From Sphingobacteriales bacterium (GTDB lineage: Bacteria > Bacteroidota > Bacteroidia > Chitinophagales > UBA2359): DNA of 64,000 nucleotides. Numbering within the stretch: position 1 is the stretch's first letter; every line of letters begins with the position of its first letter. The notes under the pieces are model-generated. The model ran no database searches. It was not told the DNA's origin and saw nothing but the letters and a program-made list of their open reading frames with translations. The stretch lies in NCBI GenBank assembly GCA_016718845.1, contig JADKCK010000101.1, positions 57,547 to 121,546 on the forward strand, read 5' to 3'. The translations under genes were made by a program, and so were the position numbers. Positions 7,894 to 16,248 of this stretch are shown here, one piece after another.

Positions 7894-10448
7894 GTGGCGG
7901 TAGCTGTTAGTTCGGTTAATAAGGTAACAGCGATAGGGTCGCCGGCTAAGTAGCAATCGCCTACTTGTGGGAAAGGGAAATTGCCATTAGCATCCCAAGC
8001 TGTACCGCCAGATACGCTCACATTCCACGAGTTGAATGTACCACCACCTTCGAGTGGGTCGGTATCGCCATAAGCATCATCAACCACAATAAACCAAAAA
8101 CCATTAGGGTTTTCGCCTGCTGGTAAGGTCAAAGATTCGAGGGAGTTGATATTGCCTGTATAACAAGGGTCGGTACCGTTACAGCCTATTGCGGGGTCGG
8201 TGCCAGTACCGTTTACTATACAAGCGTTTAGGTTGTCACTATCTGTGTTAGGGTCTAAGCCAAAAATTTGGATAAAGGTGTTTGAAGGAGAAACTAAGTA
8301 GACGTTAAGGTCGCCTAACCAAGCGTGGCTAATATCTAAACAAATATTGTCTATTGAGAAACCGCTGCCATCGGCACTAGCTCCATCTACATAAAAGCCA
8401 TACACTAGGTCAGCAGTACCTGCTGCATCTGCTGCATCACCACCTGCACCAAAGGTATCGCCTGCTGTTTGGGTAGTAAGCGGTGTGCCGGGTAGGTCGT
8501 ACATGGTAAATGGTGTAAAGTAGTAAGTGTTGCCGGGTGTAAGCGAGCCTGTAAAAGGTGTGCCATCGGGGCTTATTAAGTCAACTGCCTGACCATTATT
8601 GATAAAGTCAATTACATCGGCAGGGCTAGCTTGTATAAAACCTACATCTACAGCGCCGATATCGCCTTGTGGGTCGGTGGTAGAGATACCCCAACCTAAT
8701 GTGTTAGAGAATTGTTCGCCATCGCTGCCAACTACGGCACCTGTGGTACTGATGCTGTAACTGCCGCCTAAGCATACGGTTATATCATCGCCTGTTGTAC
8801 CTGCACTGTCGTTGTTGGTTAAAATTTCTACTTCAACAGATGTTGAGCAATCAGTGGCTAAATCGGTTATGTCTATGGTGTAGGTGCCGGGTGCGCCTGC
8901 AAAAACAATGCTACCATCGGTGGTGGTACCAGCATCTACATTGCTAGGACCCGATACGGTGTAGCTATAACCTAATGTGCCATCGCCGCCACCAATAGTA
9001 CCTGCAAAATAGCAGCTTGCGGTATAATCAATAGTAATTTCGTCGAAGAAGGTAATTTGGAAACCTGTTCCTACATGGTGGCAATTGCCCAATAATATTT
9101 GTCCTTCGGCATTAGTGCCTTCGTAAGTAACGGGCACAATCCAGAAGGTGCCACCGCCAAAGTCGTTAATGTTTGTGGTGGTTGTGCTAAATACACCTAA
9201 TGCGTTAGGGTCGTTGGCAATATCGTTTTCGAAACCTGCTGTTGGACCATCGGCGGTGTAAAGGGCATAAAATATGCCATCGGCGGCGCTTGCTGGGTCA
9301 AAAGAAGGAGCTACTGTTTGGGTAATGGTAAATTCATCGCCAAAGCAAACTTCGCTGGGACCTGTGGCTGTACCTGCATCGTCTAAGCATGTAGGCAAGG
9401 TAGGGCAGTAGGTTTCTACTAAGGTGCTGGTTGCTCCCCATGCTGATAGGTCAATCTCGAATGGTAGGGCGCAGTTTGCTCCGGGTGTTTCGTCGCCAAA
9501 GGTAACGGTAACAATGCCACCCGATGCATCGATGTCGGCTTGTGTTACTTCGAGGAAGAAGATAAACAACTCGGGTTGCGTAGTAACTGCTTGTCCGGGT
9601 ACATTAACAACTGTACCAAAGTCGGAGGTAGCTGTTACCCAAGGAGATGCCTGTGTTGGCGGATTATCGCCATTGGTAGCACCCAAACAAGCACTACCAA
9701 AGTAAGCCATCGTTACATATATGGCTCCGTCGGCGGGTGGAGTGCCGCTGGTAAAACTGTCGGCACAACGCACAATGGTTGGGTCGCCGGGTGCGGCAAT
9801 AGCTAATCCGCCTTGGGCATTTAAGCCAATAAGTTGTACGTTGATGTCGTCGGTGGTACATTCGCAGTCGCCGCCTTCTTGTCCGCAGGTGCAATAGGTT
9901 TCGCCCGCGCTACAATCGCCATCGCCACAGCTACCACAGGCTACACCCGAGTTAGTGGTGATGGTTGGCGTACCATTGTCGGTTTGTGCTAATGCTCCAC
10001 CACAACCTGTGGTCGTACTAAGCACAAAAAATACGGTACCATCTTCGGTAGCTGTAAAGGTGAGGTCGCAGCTTTGTACAGTACCTAATACCGTACCACC
10101 TGTAATGGTGCCGGGTGCAGCGCCAGCAGGGTTAGTACCCGGAGTACCATTTAGGATAGCGGTAATTACTACCGGAGCGCCCCAAGCATTGTCATTACAG
10201 CCAGCTAACGAAAATGTGTAGTTACCACCGGCTATTACATCGGTGAAGTAAAATTCGTTGAGCCACGCCTGATAGGGGGCACTTAGCGTAGAGCCATCGC
10301 AACCAGCTACATCAATAGCTTGGTCGCTGTATGGACCTCCATTAAATTGCGTACAGGGTGTTTGTGCCATTGTTTGGCGATTAAACAACGCAGCAAGCAA
10401 TACAAGGCTCCATGCGAGCATCTGTCGAAAAAGTTTCATTTTCTTCAT
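7875..10448 (-). CDS. T9SS-secreted repeat surface protein, N-terminal part with P-domain-like module
   Basis: About 857 residues from ATG 10448. I chose this start over the upstream in-frame ATG at 10553 because MKKMKLFRQMLAWSLVLLAA...QTMAQ is a good signal peptide; a second ATG lies at 10439. A Cys-rich segment (CGSCGDGDCSAGETYCTCG) sits near residue 180. Around residues 690-830 the pattern ISHAWLGDLNVYLVSP...GFWFIVVDDAYGDTDPLEGG...FNSWNVSVSG matches proprotein-convertase P-domain-like beta-jelly-rolls, which are common in T9SS cargo. The frame stops at 7875, right after the reading frame slips at a CCCC run; the other frame continues without a gap into the 3439-7893 part. The two together give one adhesin of about 2,330 residues. 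No clear promoter seen in the 100 bp upstream. Confidence 0.85.
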   Translation of the reverse strand: MKKMKLFRQMLAWSLVLLAALFNRQTMAQTPCTQFNGGPYSDQAIDVAGCDGSTLSAPYQAWLNEFYFTDVIAGGNYTFSLAGCNDNAWGAPVVITAILNGTPGTNPAGAAPGTITGGTVLGTVQSCDLTFTATEDGTVFFVLSTTTGCGGALAQTDNGTPTITTNSGVACGSCGDGDCSAGETYCTCGQEGGDCECTTDDINVQLIGLNAQGGLAIAAPGDPTIVRCADSFTSGTPPADGAIYVTMAYFGSACLGATNGDNPPTQASPWVTATSDFGTVVNVPGQAVTTQPELFIFFLEVTQADIDASGGIVTVTFGDETPGANCALPFEIDLSAWGATSTLVETYCPTLPTCLDDAGTATGPSEVCFGDEFTITQTVAPSFDPASAADGIFYALYTADGPTAGFENDIANDPNALGVFSTTTTNINDFGGGTFWIVPVTYEGTNAEGQILLGNCHHVGTGFQITFFDEITIDYTASCYFAGTIGGGDGTLGYSYTVSGPSNVDAGTTTDGSIVFAGAPGTYTIDITDLATDCSTSVEVEILTNNDSAGTTGDDITVCLGGSYSISTTGAVVGSDGEQFSNTLGWGISTTDPQGDIGAVDVGFIQASPADVIDFINNGQAVDLISPDGTPFTGSLTPGNTYYFTPFTMYDLPGTPLTTQTAGDTFGAGGDAADAAGTADLVYGFYVDGASADGSGFSIDNICLDISHAWLGDLNVYLVSPSNTFIQIFGLDPNTDSDNLNACIVNGTGTDPAIGCNGTDPCYTGNINSLESLTLPAGENPNGFWFIVVDDAYGDTDPLEGGGTFNSWNVSVSGGTAWDANGNFPFPQVGDCYLAGDPIAVTLLTELTATATPMVAP

Positions 10449-10873
10449 TTTGTTTGTTATTTTGTGATAAATTGATTTTTTTGTTGGAATAGCTAATAGT
10501 GTATGTTTTTTTAGACAAGTAAAGATACAGTTGATAAAGAATAATGATACCATACACTAAAATTTAGCATTTAGTTACTTTGGTATTTAGCAAAAGCATA
10601 AAGTGAGGGCATGAAATTGCTTAATAAACCATTATAGCCAACTTGGAGGCATAAATGTACGACTTATTTGGTTATACTCGCCTATTTTTGTGCAACAAAT
10701 GTTGTTGTTTTTTAGGAAATGTGAGCAGCAACATAGCTGTTTAGGTGGGTAATTGTTGGTTATTAACAAAGTACTGACTCGTGTTATACGGAGGTGTTAC
10801 CTAATTAAGTGGCAAGGAGCTTTGGTGGTAATTTGTTATTAGGTTGCTACTACTTACCACCCATTAAAAGTTT

Positions 10874-10916
10874 GTTACTTTTTTTCTTGACAAAAAAAGT
10901 AACCAAAAAAGTCAAG
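10874..10916. repeat. Overlapping alternative hairpins (GTTAC(T)n / CTTGAC)
   Basis: Stem 1 is GTTACTTTTTTT (10874-10885) with AAAAAAAGTAAC (10892-10903). Its loop contains CTTGAC (10886-10891), which can instead pair with GTCAAG (10911-10916). The two structures exclude each other. Attenuator-like in form, but it lies between two genes that both end or start far away. Confidence 0.6.
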
Positions 10917-10919
10917 GCT

Positions 10920-11093
10920 GTATAGGAATTGGCTAAAATGGGCAACATTCCGCTAAAAGATATAAACTTGCACGCCACAAACGTTTGTTTATCGGTTTCT
11001 TTTTTTGGGTTCGGTGTGGCGTGCTTCAAACAGTATATCTTTCTTAACGCTACATTTATGCCCCAATAAATTTCTTAACGCCAATTCCTATAA
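10920..11093. repeat. Large imperfect inverted repeat, about 174 bp, MITE-like
   Basis: Outer arms TATAGGAATTGGC (10921-10933) and GCCAATTCCTATA (11080-11092) are perfect complements. Inner arms AAAGATATA/TATATCTTT and GCACGCCACA (10970-10979)/TGTGGCGTGC (11015-11024) extend the cruciform toward a T-rich centre. No transposase or coding frame. The rest of 10449-11292 holds no supported gene. Confidence 0.7.
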
Positions 11094-11252
11094 TGCCGGT
11101 TTGGAAGAAACCACATACGAAACTGGGCATAAAAATGCAAAACACCTTATTATTGGAATAGGCTGCATAACATCAATTACTGCTTCATATTAAGCATTAG
11201 CATTTTGCAACAACACATTGACAAAACTAAATCCCCAAAACAATTTAAGGTT

Positions 11253-11283
11253 GGGGGGGGGTGGGGGGGCCGGGGGGGCGGGG
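11253..11283 (+). other. Extreme G tract, G9-T-G7-CC-G7-C-G4
   Basis: Four G runs within 31 nt, meeting the base requirement for a G-quadruplex on the plus strand. It lies 10 bp beyond the stop of the methyltransferase gene, so that transcript would carry C runs. Run lengths may be inaccurate in the assembly. Confidence 0.7.
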
Positions 11284-11292
11284 ACTATCCAA

Positions 11293-12669
11293 CTATGCCA
11301 GCTCGTAAAACCCAAAACTACCACCTGTACCTTCTACCTTGTCGTAACCTTTTATTACGCGTTTTATTCTTTCGGCGGTTAGGGTTTTGGCATAATCTTC
11401 TAGTTCTATTAAAATAAATTGTCTGTTACCGCCATCTTGTTTGTTTAGGTTTAAAACGGCATGTGCCGTAGTTCCGCTGCCAGCAAAACAATCGAGGACA
11501 ATGGCGGTTGGGTTATCTACAAAGCCAATTAAATACTCAATTAAGGATACAGGCTTAGGAAACGAGAATGTTTTTTCGCCAAACAGTTGGGTTAGTTCTT
11601 TGGCGGCATCTTCGTTTGTGCCTACCATACACTCTTCGTGGCTAATAATGTTCGAGGGTATTTTGCGTCGGTTGCCTTGGCGTTGATAACGGATACTAAA
11701 TTTTGAGGTTTTGATAATAAATTGCGTATTGTTTTGCGTTTCGCGGTCGATGGTTGTTTGCGACCATTTAAAACGCCCCGACAAAACTATATCTTGCTGT
11801 GCTTTACCTGCTATAATATCTATGCTGTTTAGCAAGCTAATATTGTTGTATGTAGCGGCTTTGTAGTGTCCGTCTTTTAGTTTAAAAGTTACACTATCTT
11901 TACTAAATTTTATGGTTGATACTGGGTTAGTGGCATTTAACAAAGGCATATCACCGCCTGTTGCAGTACCTCCATTAAAATGTTTTGGGGTATTGGTTTT
12001 TTGGTAACAAAACAAAGGTTCTAACTTTTTGCGCACGGTGGCAGATAGGCTTGGTGGAGTAGCGGTTCGTTTCCAATAAAAAGTGGCGATAAAATTATCT
12101 TCTCCAAAAATTTCGTCCATTATTAGTTTTAGGTTTGCCTGTTCGTTGTCGTCTATTGATACAAAGATAACGCCATCGTCTGCCAATAATTGGTGCAATA
12201 GTTTTAAACGTGGATACATCATACACAACCATTGGTCGTGTTTGTTGGCGTTGGCAAATTCATCGCCCAATATATTTTGCAACCATTGTTTGGTTTGGTG
12301 GTTGTTGATGTTGTCGTTATACATCCAAGTTTCGTTGCCGGTATTATAGGGTGGGTCGATATAAATGCAGTTTATGCGGTTTTGATGTGTTGGCAGCAAT
12401 GCTTTTAGGGCAACAAGGTTGTCGCCTTGTATAATGCACGAAGCCTCCCCTAACCCCTCCAAAGGAGGGGAACTGGAATATGCTCTTCCTTTGGAAGAGC
12501 AAGAATGTCCTACTTCGGAGGGAATCCATTTTGGTTCCTCTCCTTTGGAGGTAACGCATTTCAATTCCCCTCCTTCGGAGGGGCTAGGGGAGGCTTTTAA
12601 GGTTTTGGTCGGAACTATTAGATGATGATTGAGTACTTTATCTTTTCCTATCCAATGTAAAATAGGCAT
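11293..12669 (-). CDS. Adenine-specific DNA methyltransferase, type III Mod-like, orphan
   Basis: 458 residues. Transfers a methyl group from S-adenosylmethionine to adenine N6 (beta-class N6/N4 methyltransferase, the usual family for this motif order). Motif IV is DPPYNTGNE (Asp105-Pro-Pro-Tyr108). The SAM-binding FxGxG motif appears as LDCFAGSGTTAHAV near the C-terminus, followed by the type III Mod-like tail (RQFILIELEDYAKTLTAERI). The order IV-before-I fits the beta class. Residues 25-77 are not methyltransferase sequence but the in-frame translation of a palindromic repeat (see 12441-12596). No restriction subunit (Res) gene lies on either side, so it acts alone or its partner is elsewhere. 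It is shorter than typical type III Mod proteins, which agrees with a reduced target-recognition region. Confidence 0.9.
   Translation of the reverse strand: MPILHWIGKDKVLNHHLIVPTKTLKASPSPSEGGELKCVTSKGEEPKWIPSEVGHSCSSKGRAYSSSPPLEGLGEASCIIQGDNLVALKALLPTHQNRINCIYIDPPYNTGNETWMYNDNINNHQTKQWLQNILGDEFANANKHDQWLCMMYPRLKLLHQLLADDGVIFVSIDDNEQANLKLIMDEIFGEDNFIATFYWKRTATPPSLSATVRKKLEPLFCYQKTNTPKHFNGGTATGGDMPLLNATNPVSTIKFSKDSVTFKLKDGHYKAATYNNISLLNSIDIIAGKAQQDIVLSGRFKWSQTTIDRETQNNTQFIIKTSKFSIRYQRQGNRRKIPSNIISHEECMVGTNEDAAKELTQLFGEKTFSFPKPVSLIEYLIGFVDNPTAIVLDCFAGSGTTAHAVLNLNKQDGGNRQFILIELEDYAKTLTAERIKRVIKGYDKVEGTGGSFGFYELA
12441..12596. repeat. 156-bp palindromic element inserted in frame within the methyltransferase gene
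   Basis: Ends AAGCCTCCCC (12441-12450) and GGGGAGGCTT (12587-12596) are perfect inverted repeats. Inside are further hairpins such as GCTCTTCC-TTT-GGAAGAGC and CCCCTCCTTCGGAGGGG. Length is 52 codons exactly, and all of it is open in the gene's frame, giving Ser/Pro/Glu/Gly-rich residues (SPSPSEGGEL ... SSSPPLEGLGEAS). Confidence 0.85.
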
Positions 12670-12750
12670 TTTTTTTCAATTATAAATTATTAATTATTAA
12701 TTATGGAGGTGTACTACAGCCCGTAGCAGATAGCCTAAAAGAAGTTATTT

Positions 12751-12774
12751 TTTGGCAAAAAAGGCGTACCTTTG
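12751..12774 (+). promoter_or_regulatory. Promoter of lpxB, possibly leaderless transcript
   Basis: TACCTTTG at 12767-12774 matches the -7 box TAnnTTTG. A transcript would start at about 12780, which is the A of the lpxB ATG. A TTTG lies at 12751-12754, but the spacing (12 nt) is short. Confidence 0.5.
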
Positions 12775-12779
12775 CCGCC

Positions 12780-13919
12780 ATGAAACTATACATTATTGCA
12801 GGCGAGGCATCGGGTGACCTTCATGGGGCTAACCTTATTAAGCAGCTAAAACGGCATCAACCAAATATTGAGGTACGTTGTTGGGGCGGCGACTTAATGC
12901 AACAAGCAGGTGGCACTTTGGTAAAACATTACCGCGACCTAGCCTTTATGGGTTTTGTAGAAGTAGTGGCTAATTTACGAACAATTTTGCGCAATATTAG
13001 TTTTTGTAAACAAGATATTTTGGCTTTTAAACCCGATGCAGTAGTGTTGATTGATTACCCTGGTTTTAATTTGCGCATTGCCGAGTTTGCTCATCAACAC
13101 AACATAAAGGTATTTTATTATATCAGTCCACAAGTTTGGGCGTGGCATCAGTCGCGGGTAAAAGCCATGCGGCTTATTATTGACCACCTATATGTTATAC
13201 TACCCTTTGAAAAAGCCTTTTTCGAAACCCATAATATGCCCCAAGTAAGCTACTTTGGGCACCCATTGTTAGATGCCATTGAGCAAAAAAAGGAGGCATT
13301 GAAAAACATAACCCTTGCCCATTTAGGTATACCCAACAACCGCCCCATTATAGCCATTTTACCCGGCAGCCGACGGCAAGAGTTGCTCACTAAATTGCCT
13401 ATTATGTTGTCGGTTATCAAACATTTTCCGGATTATAGGTTTGTGATTGCCGCCACCGAAACCCTACCTGCTGCACTTTATTACCACATAATAAAACAAT
13501 ATGGCGATGCCGATGTGGTGTATAACCGCACCTACGAGTTGTTACATTTATCAACAGCAGCCTTAGTAACATCGGGTACAGCCACCCTCGAAACGGCTTT
13601 ACTAAACATACCTCAAGTGGTTTGTTATAAAGCCAGTACCGTATCGTACCACATTGCCAAACGTCTGGTTGATTTGAAATACATATCGCTTGTTAATTTA
13701 ATTATGGACGAAGAGGTAGTTAAAGAGCTGATACAGAGCAACTTAAATACGCAAAATTTAGTAAACGAATTACACCTTATCTTACCTAATGGCAAAAACC
13801 GAACAACCGTATTGCAACATTATCAACAATTGCGCAACTTACTTGGTGGCGTAGGAGCATCGGAAAGGGTAGCTTTGGATATGTTGGATAAATTGTCAAT
13901 TATAAATTATAAATTATAA
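12780..13919 (+). CDS. lpxB: Lipid-A-disaccharide synthase
   Basis: 379 residues, the usual length for LpxB. It joins UDP-2,3-diacylglucosamine and lipid X to make the lipid A disaccharide at the inner face of the cytoplasmic membrane. The N-terminal GEASGDLHGA (from residue 8), GGDLMQQAG, FMGFVEVV, YYISPQVWAW, ILPGSRRQE and SGTATLETAL motifs are all characteristic of this glycosyltransferase family 19 enzyme. It stands alone on the plus strand, divergent from the methyltransferase gene. The stop is followed by an AT-only low-complexity stretch (TATAAATTATAAATTG-like, 13900-13950). Presence shows the cell makes lipopolysaccharide-type lipid A. Confidence 0.97.
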   Translation: MKLYIIAGEASGDLHGANLIKQLKRHQPNIEVRCWGGDLMQQAGGTLVKHYRDLAFMGFVEVVANLRTILRNISFCKQDILAFKPDAVVLIDYPGFNLRIAEFAHQHNIKVFYYISPQVWAWHQSRVKAMRLIIDHLYVILPFEKAFFETHNMPQVSYFGHPLLDAIEQKKEALKNITLAHLGIPNNRPIIAILPGSRRQELLTKLPIMLSVIKHFPDYRFVIAATETLPAALYYHIIKQYGDADVVYNRTYELLHLSTAALVTSGTATLETALLNIPQVVCYKASTVSYHIAKRLVDLKYISLVNLIMDEEVVKELIQSNLNTQNLVNELHLILPNGKNRTTVLQHYQQLRNLLGGVGASERVALDMLDKLSIINYKL

Positions 13920-14005
13920 ATTGTAAATTATAAGTTGTAAATTATAAATTTGATACCGACTTAAGTAAACAGTAATAATCTATTTAATATCAGTTATTTA
14001 AACAG

Positions 14006-14114
14006 CTTGTACCTGCCCCGCTTGACGCGGAATCGGTCTTTTTTGGGGGTGATTATTGGTTTACCCTATTTGCACAGCATAACGCACCCCCATAGCAAAG
14101 CAAGCGCAAGCACC
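14006..14114 (+). repeat. Dispersed ~110-bp intergenic repeat, copy A
   Basis: Contains the family landmarks in order: CCCCGCTTGACGCGGAA, TCTTTTTTGGGGGTGAT, CACCCCCA, AAGCGCAAGC. The TGGGGGTG and CACCCCCA blocks can pair. Other copies at 17455, 30078, 35117 and 37612. The surrounding 13920-14244 gap otherwise shows only AT-rich low-complexity sequence. Confidence 0.8.
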
Positions 14115-14244
14115 CAATCAGCACTTTTTAATGTCTGTATCAAAATAAATTTCTCTTTGAGGAGCAGCAGGGGTGGATTAAGGTAAATTTTAAGTTGTAA
14201 ATGGTAAATCCATAATTAATAATCAACAATCAATAATTAAAAAA

Positions 14245-15393
14245 GTGCTTAGTTTCTGGGAAAAAAATTCGTTTTTACACCACGATTATATTGTGGTAGG
14301 TAGCGGCATAGTTGGGCTTTCTGCGGCATGTAGCATTAAAGAGCAAGATCCGCAGGCATCGGTATTGGTGCTTGAGCGGGGTATTTTGCCAACAGGTGCA
14401 AGCACGCGCAATGCTGGTTTTGCTTGCATTGGCAGCCTTACCGAGCTACTTGCCGATTTAAGCCACTCTCCTACCCCATTGGTATTATCGTTGTTATCTA
14501 TGCGCTTAAAAGGTTTGCAAAAGTTGCGCGAACGTTTGGGCGATACGGCTATTGATTATCGGGCATTGGGCAGCTACGAGCTAATTAGCGAACACGAGTT
14601 GGCTTGTTTAGAGGAGATGGAGCGCCTAAATACCTTGTTGTATCCGGTATTGGGGGGCAATGCATTTAGTTTGGCAAGCCATAAAATTGGCGAATTTGGG
14701 TTTGATAAAACACAAGTAAAAGCCATGATACAAAACAACTTTGAGGGGCAATTAGATACGGGCAAGATGATGCACAGCTTGTGGCAATATGCTAGCTCGT
14801 TGGGCATTATGGTGTTAACAGGTGCCGAAGTGTGCAGTATAACCGACTCGGGTAACGATGCCATTGTGGAGGTAAATCATCAAATTTTACACGAAAAAAT
14901 AGCTTTTATTGCCAACAAAAGTGCCATTATTTGCACCAATGCTTTTGCCAAACAGTTTATGCCAAACGAAGATATTACGCCCGGCAGAGGGCAAGTATTG
15001 GTAACAAAGCCCATTGACAATTTACCTTTTAAAGGCATTTTTCATTTCGACGAGGGTTATTATTATTTCAGGAATTATGGCAATCGGGTTATTTTTGGTG
15101 GTGGTCGTAACCTTGATTTTGCCACCGAAGCCACCACCGAAATTGCCTATAATCCACAAATTTTAGCTCATCTACAACACAAATTACAAACGCTTATTTT
15201 GCCCAATACGCCTTTTGAGGTAGATATGCAATGGGCAGGTATTATGGCTTTTGGCACTACGGATAAGATGCCTATCCTCAAAAAAATAAGCCCGCACATA
15301 GTGGCGGGCGTTAGATTAGGTGGTATGGGCGTGGCTATTGGTAGCTTGTTGGGCGACCAAATTTATGAACTATTAAACGATGATAGCAAATAA
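14245..15393 (+). CDS. FAD-dependent oxidoreductase (DAO family)
   Basis: 382 residues from a GTG codon. A Rossmann FAD-binding motif VVGSGIVGLSAA lies at residues 17-28, followed by STRNAGFACIGS, the flavin-contacting segment typical of D-amino-acid-oxidase-like enzymes (glycine oxidase, gamma-glutamylputrescine oxidase). Near the C-terminus, WAGIMAFGTTDKMPIL and AGVRLGGMGVAIGSLLG complete the FAD-binding fold. Oxidation of an amine or amino acid is the family activity; the substrate cannot be read from sequence. The GTG start lies after a long AT-rich leader; there is no in-frame ATG close upstream. It converges with tpiA, 23 bp apart, without an obvious terminator. Confidence 0.85.
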   Translation: MLSFWEKNSFLHHDYIVVGSGIVGLSAACSIKEQDPQASVLVLERGILPTGASTRNAGFACIGSLTELLADLSHSPTPLVLSLLSMRLKGLQKLRERLGDTAIDYRALGSYELISEHELACLEEMERLNTLLYPVLGGNAFSLASHKIGEFGFDKTQVKAMIQNNFEGQLDTGKMMHSLWQYASSLGIMVLTGAEVCSITDSGNDAIVEVNHQILHEKIAFIANKSAIICTNAFAKQFMPNEDITPGRGQVLVTKPIDNLPFKGIFHFDEGYYYFRNYGNRVIFGGGRNLDFATEATTEIAYNPQILAHLQHKLQTLILPNTPFEVDMQWAGIMAFGTTDKMPILKKISPHIVAGVRLGGMGVAIGSLLGDQIYELLNDDSK

Positions 15394-15416
15394 TGCTTTA
15401 ATACTTGTTCATAAAT

Positions 15417-16184
15417 TTAGGGCATTGCCTTAATGATGGCGGCAAAATCGTCTATTTTAAGCGAGGCACCGCCAATAAGACCGCCGTCTATGTCGGGTTG
15501 TGCAAATAAAGTGGCAGCGTTGGCAGGGTTACAACTTCCGCCGTACAAAATAGGTACTTTGTTGGCGGTTGCCGCTCCGTATATGTTCATCATTAAATAG
15601 CGGATATGTTCGTGTACTTCTTGGGCTTGCTCGGGCGATGCGGTTTTACCTGTGCCAATAGCCCAAATAGGTTCGTAGGCAATAGCTACATTTAGTAGTT
15701 GGGGCATAGATAAATGAAACAAACTTTCGGTTAGTTGTTCTTCTATCCATTCTTTGTAATCGTTTTTTTCGCGGGTTTTTAGGCTTTCGCCGCAGCAAAA
15801 TATTACTTTTAAGCCATTGGCTAAGGCGTTGTCTACTTTTTGTTTTAGTAGGTTGTTGGTTTCGTTAAAATATTCGCGTCGCTCCGAGTGTCCGATGATA
15901 ACATATTTTACGCCCACCGATTGTAGCATTTGGGCAGATATTTCGCCGGTAAAAGCGCCACTGTCTTTATAATGGCAATTTTGGGCACCTACCCATAAAT
16001 TGTCAATGCTTGATGTTTCTTGCTCGGCATCTACTACATAAATGGCTGGCACACATAGCACAACGTGTTGGTGGTCGGCTAAGGGGTTTTGTTCGATATA
16101 ATTACCTATTTCGGCTGCCAAACTAAGGGCTTCGGAGTAGGTTTTGTTCATTTTCCAGTTTCCAGCGACTATTTTTTGACGCAT
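15417..16184 (-). CDS. tpiA: Triose-phosphate isomerase
   Basis: 255 residues, standard length. Interconverts dihydroxyacetone phosphate and glyceraldehyde 3-phosphate in glycolysis. All catalytic residues are visible: Asn9 and Lys11 in AGNWKMN, His99 in IIGHSERR, Glu171 in AYEPIWAIGTGK (with the loop-6 hinge), plus the phosphate-binding YGGSCNPANA and GGLIGGASL. Own promoter just upstream overlapping the terminator of the preceding gene. The TPI identity is certain. Confidence 0.98.
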   Translation of the reverse strand: MRQKIVAGNWKMNKTYSEALSLAAEIGNYIEQNPLADHQHVVLCVPAIYVVDAEQETSSIDNLWVGAQNCHYKDSGAFTGEISAQMLQSVGVKYVIIGHSERREYFNETNNLLKQKVDNALANGLKVIFCCGESLKTREKNDYKEWIEEQLTESLFHLSMPQLLNVAIAYEPIWAIGTGKTASPEQAQEVHEHIRYLMMNIYGAATANKVPILYGGSCNPANAATLFAQPDIDGGLIGGASLKIDDFAAIIKAMP

Positions 16185-16240
16185 GTTTTTGTTTGTTTGT
16201 GGTTATTTGTTGTGGCAGCAAAATTGCCCGTATGATGCCG

Positions 16241-16248
16241 CAAAGATA
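16241..16248 (-). promoter_or_regulatory. -7 box of the tpiA promoter
   Basis: TATCTTTG on the minus strand, matching TAnnTTTG, 57 nt before the tpiA start. It abuts the T tract of the terminator at 16251-16289. Confidence 0.5.

Noticed and set aside
11005..11417. Two small plus-strand ORFs around the G tract
   Set aside because: One lies in the large inverted repeat, the other crosses the G tract and runs antisense to the methyltransferase.
12419..12625. 68-residue plus-strand ORF in the methyltransferase gene
   Set aside because: The palindromic insertion is open on both strands because it is an inverted repeat; the peptide is its mirror translation.
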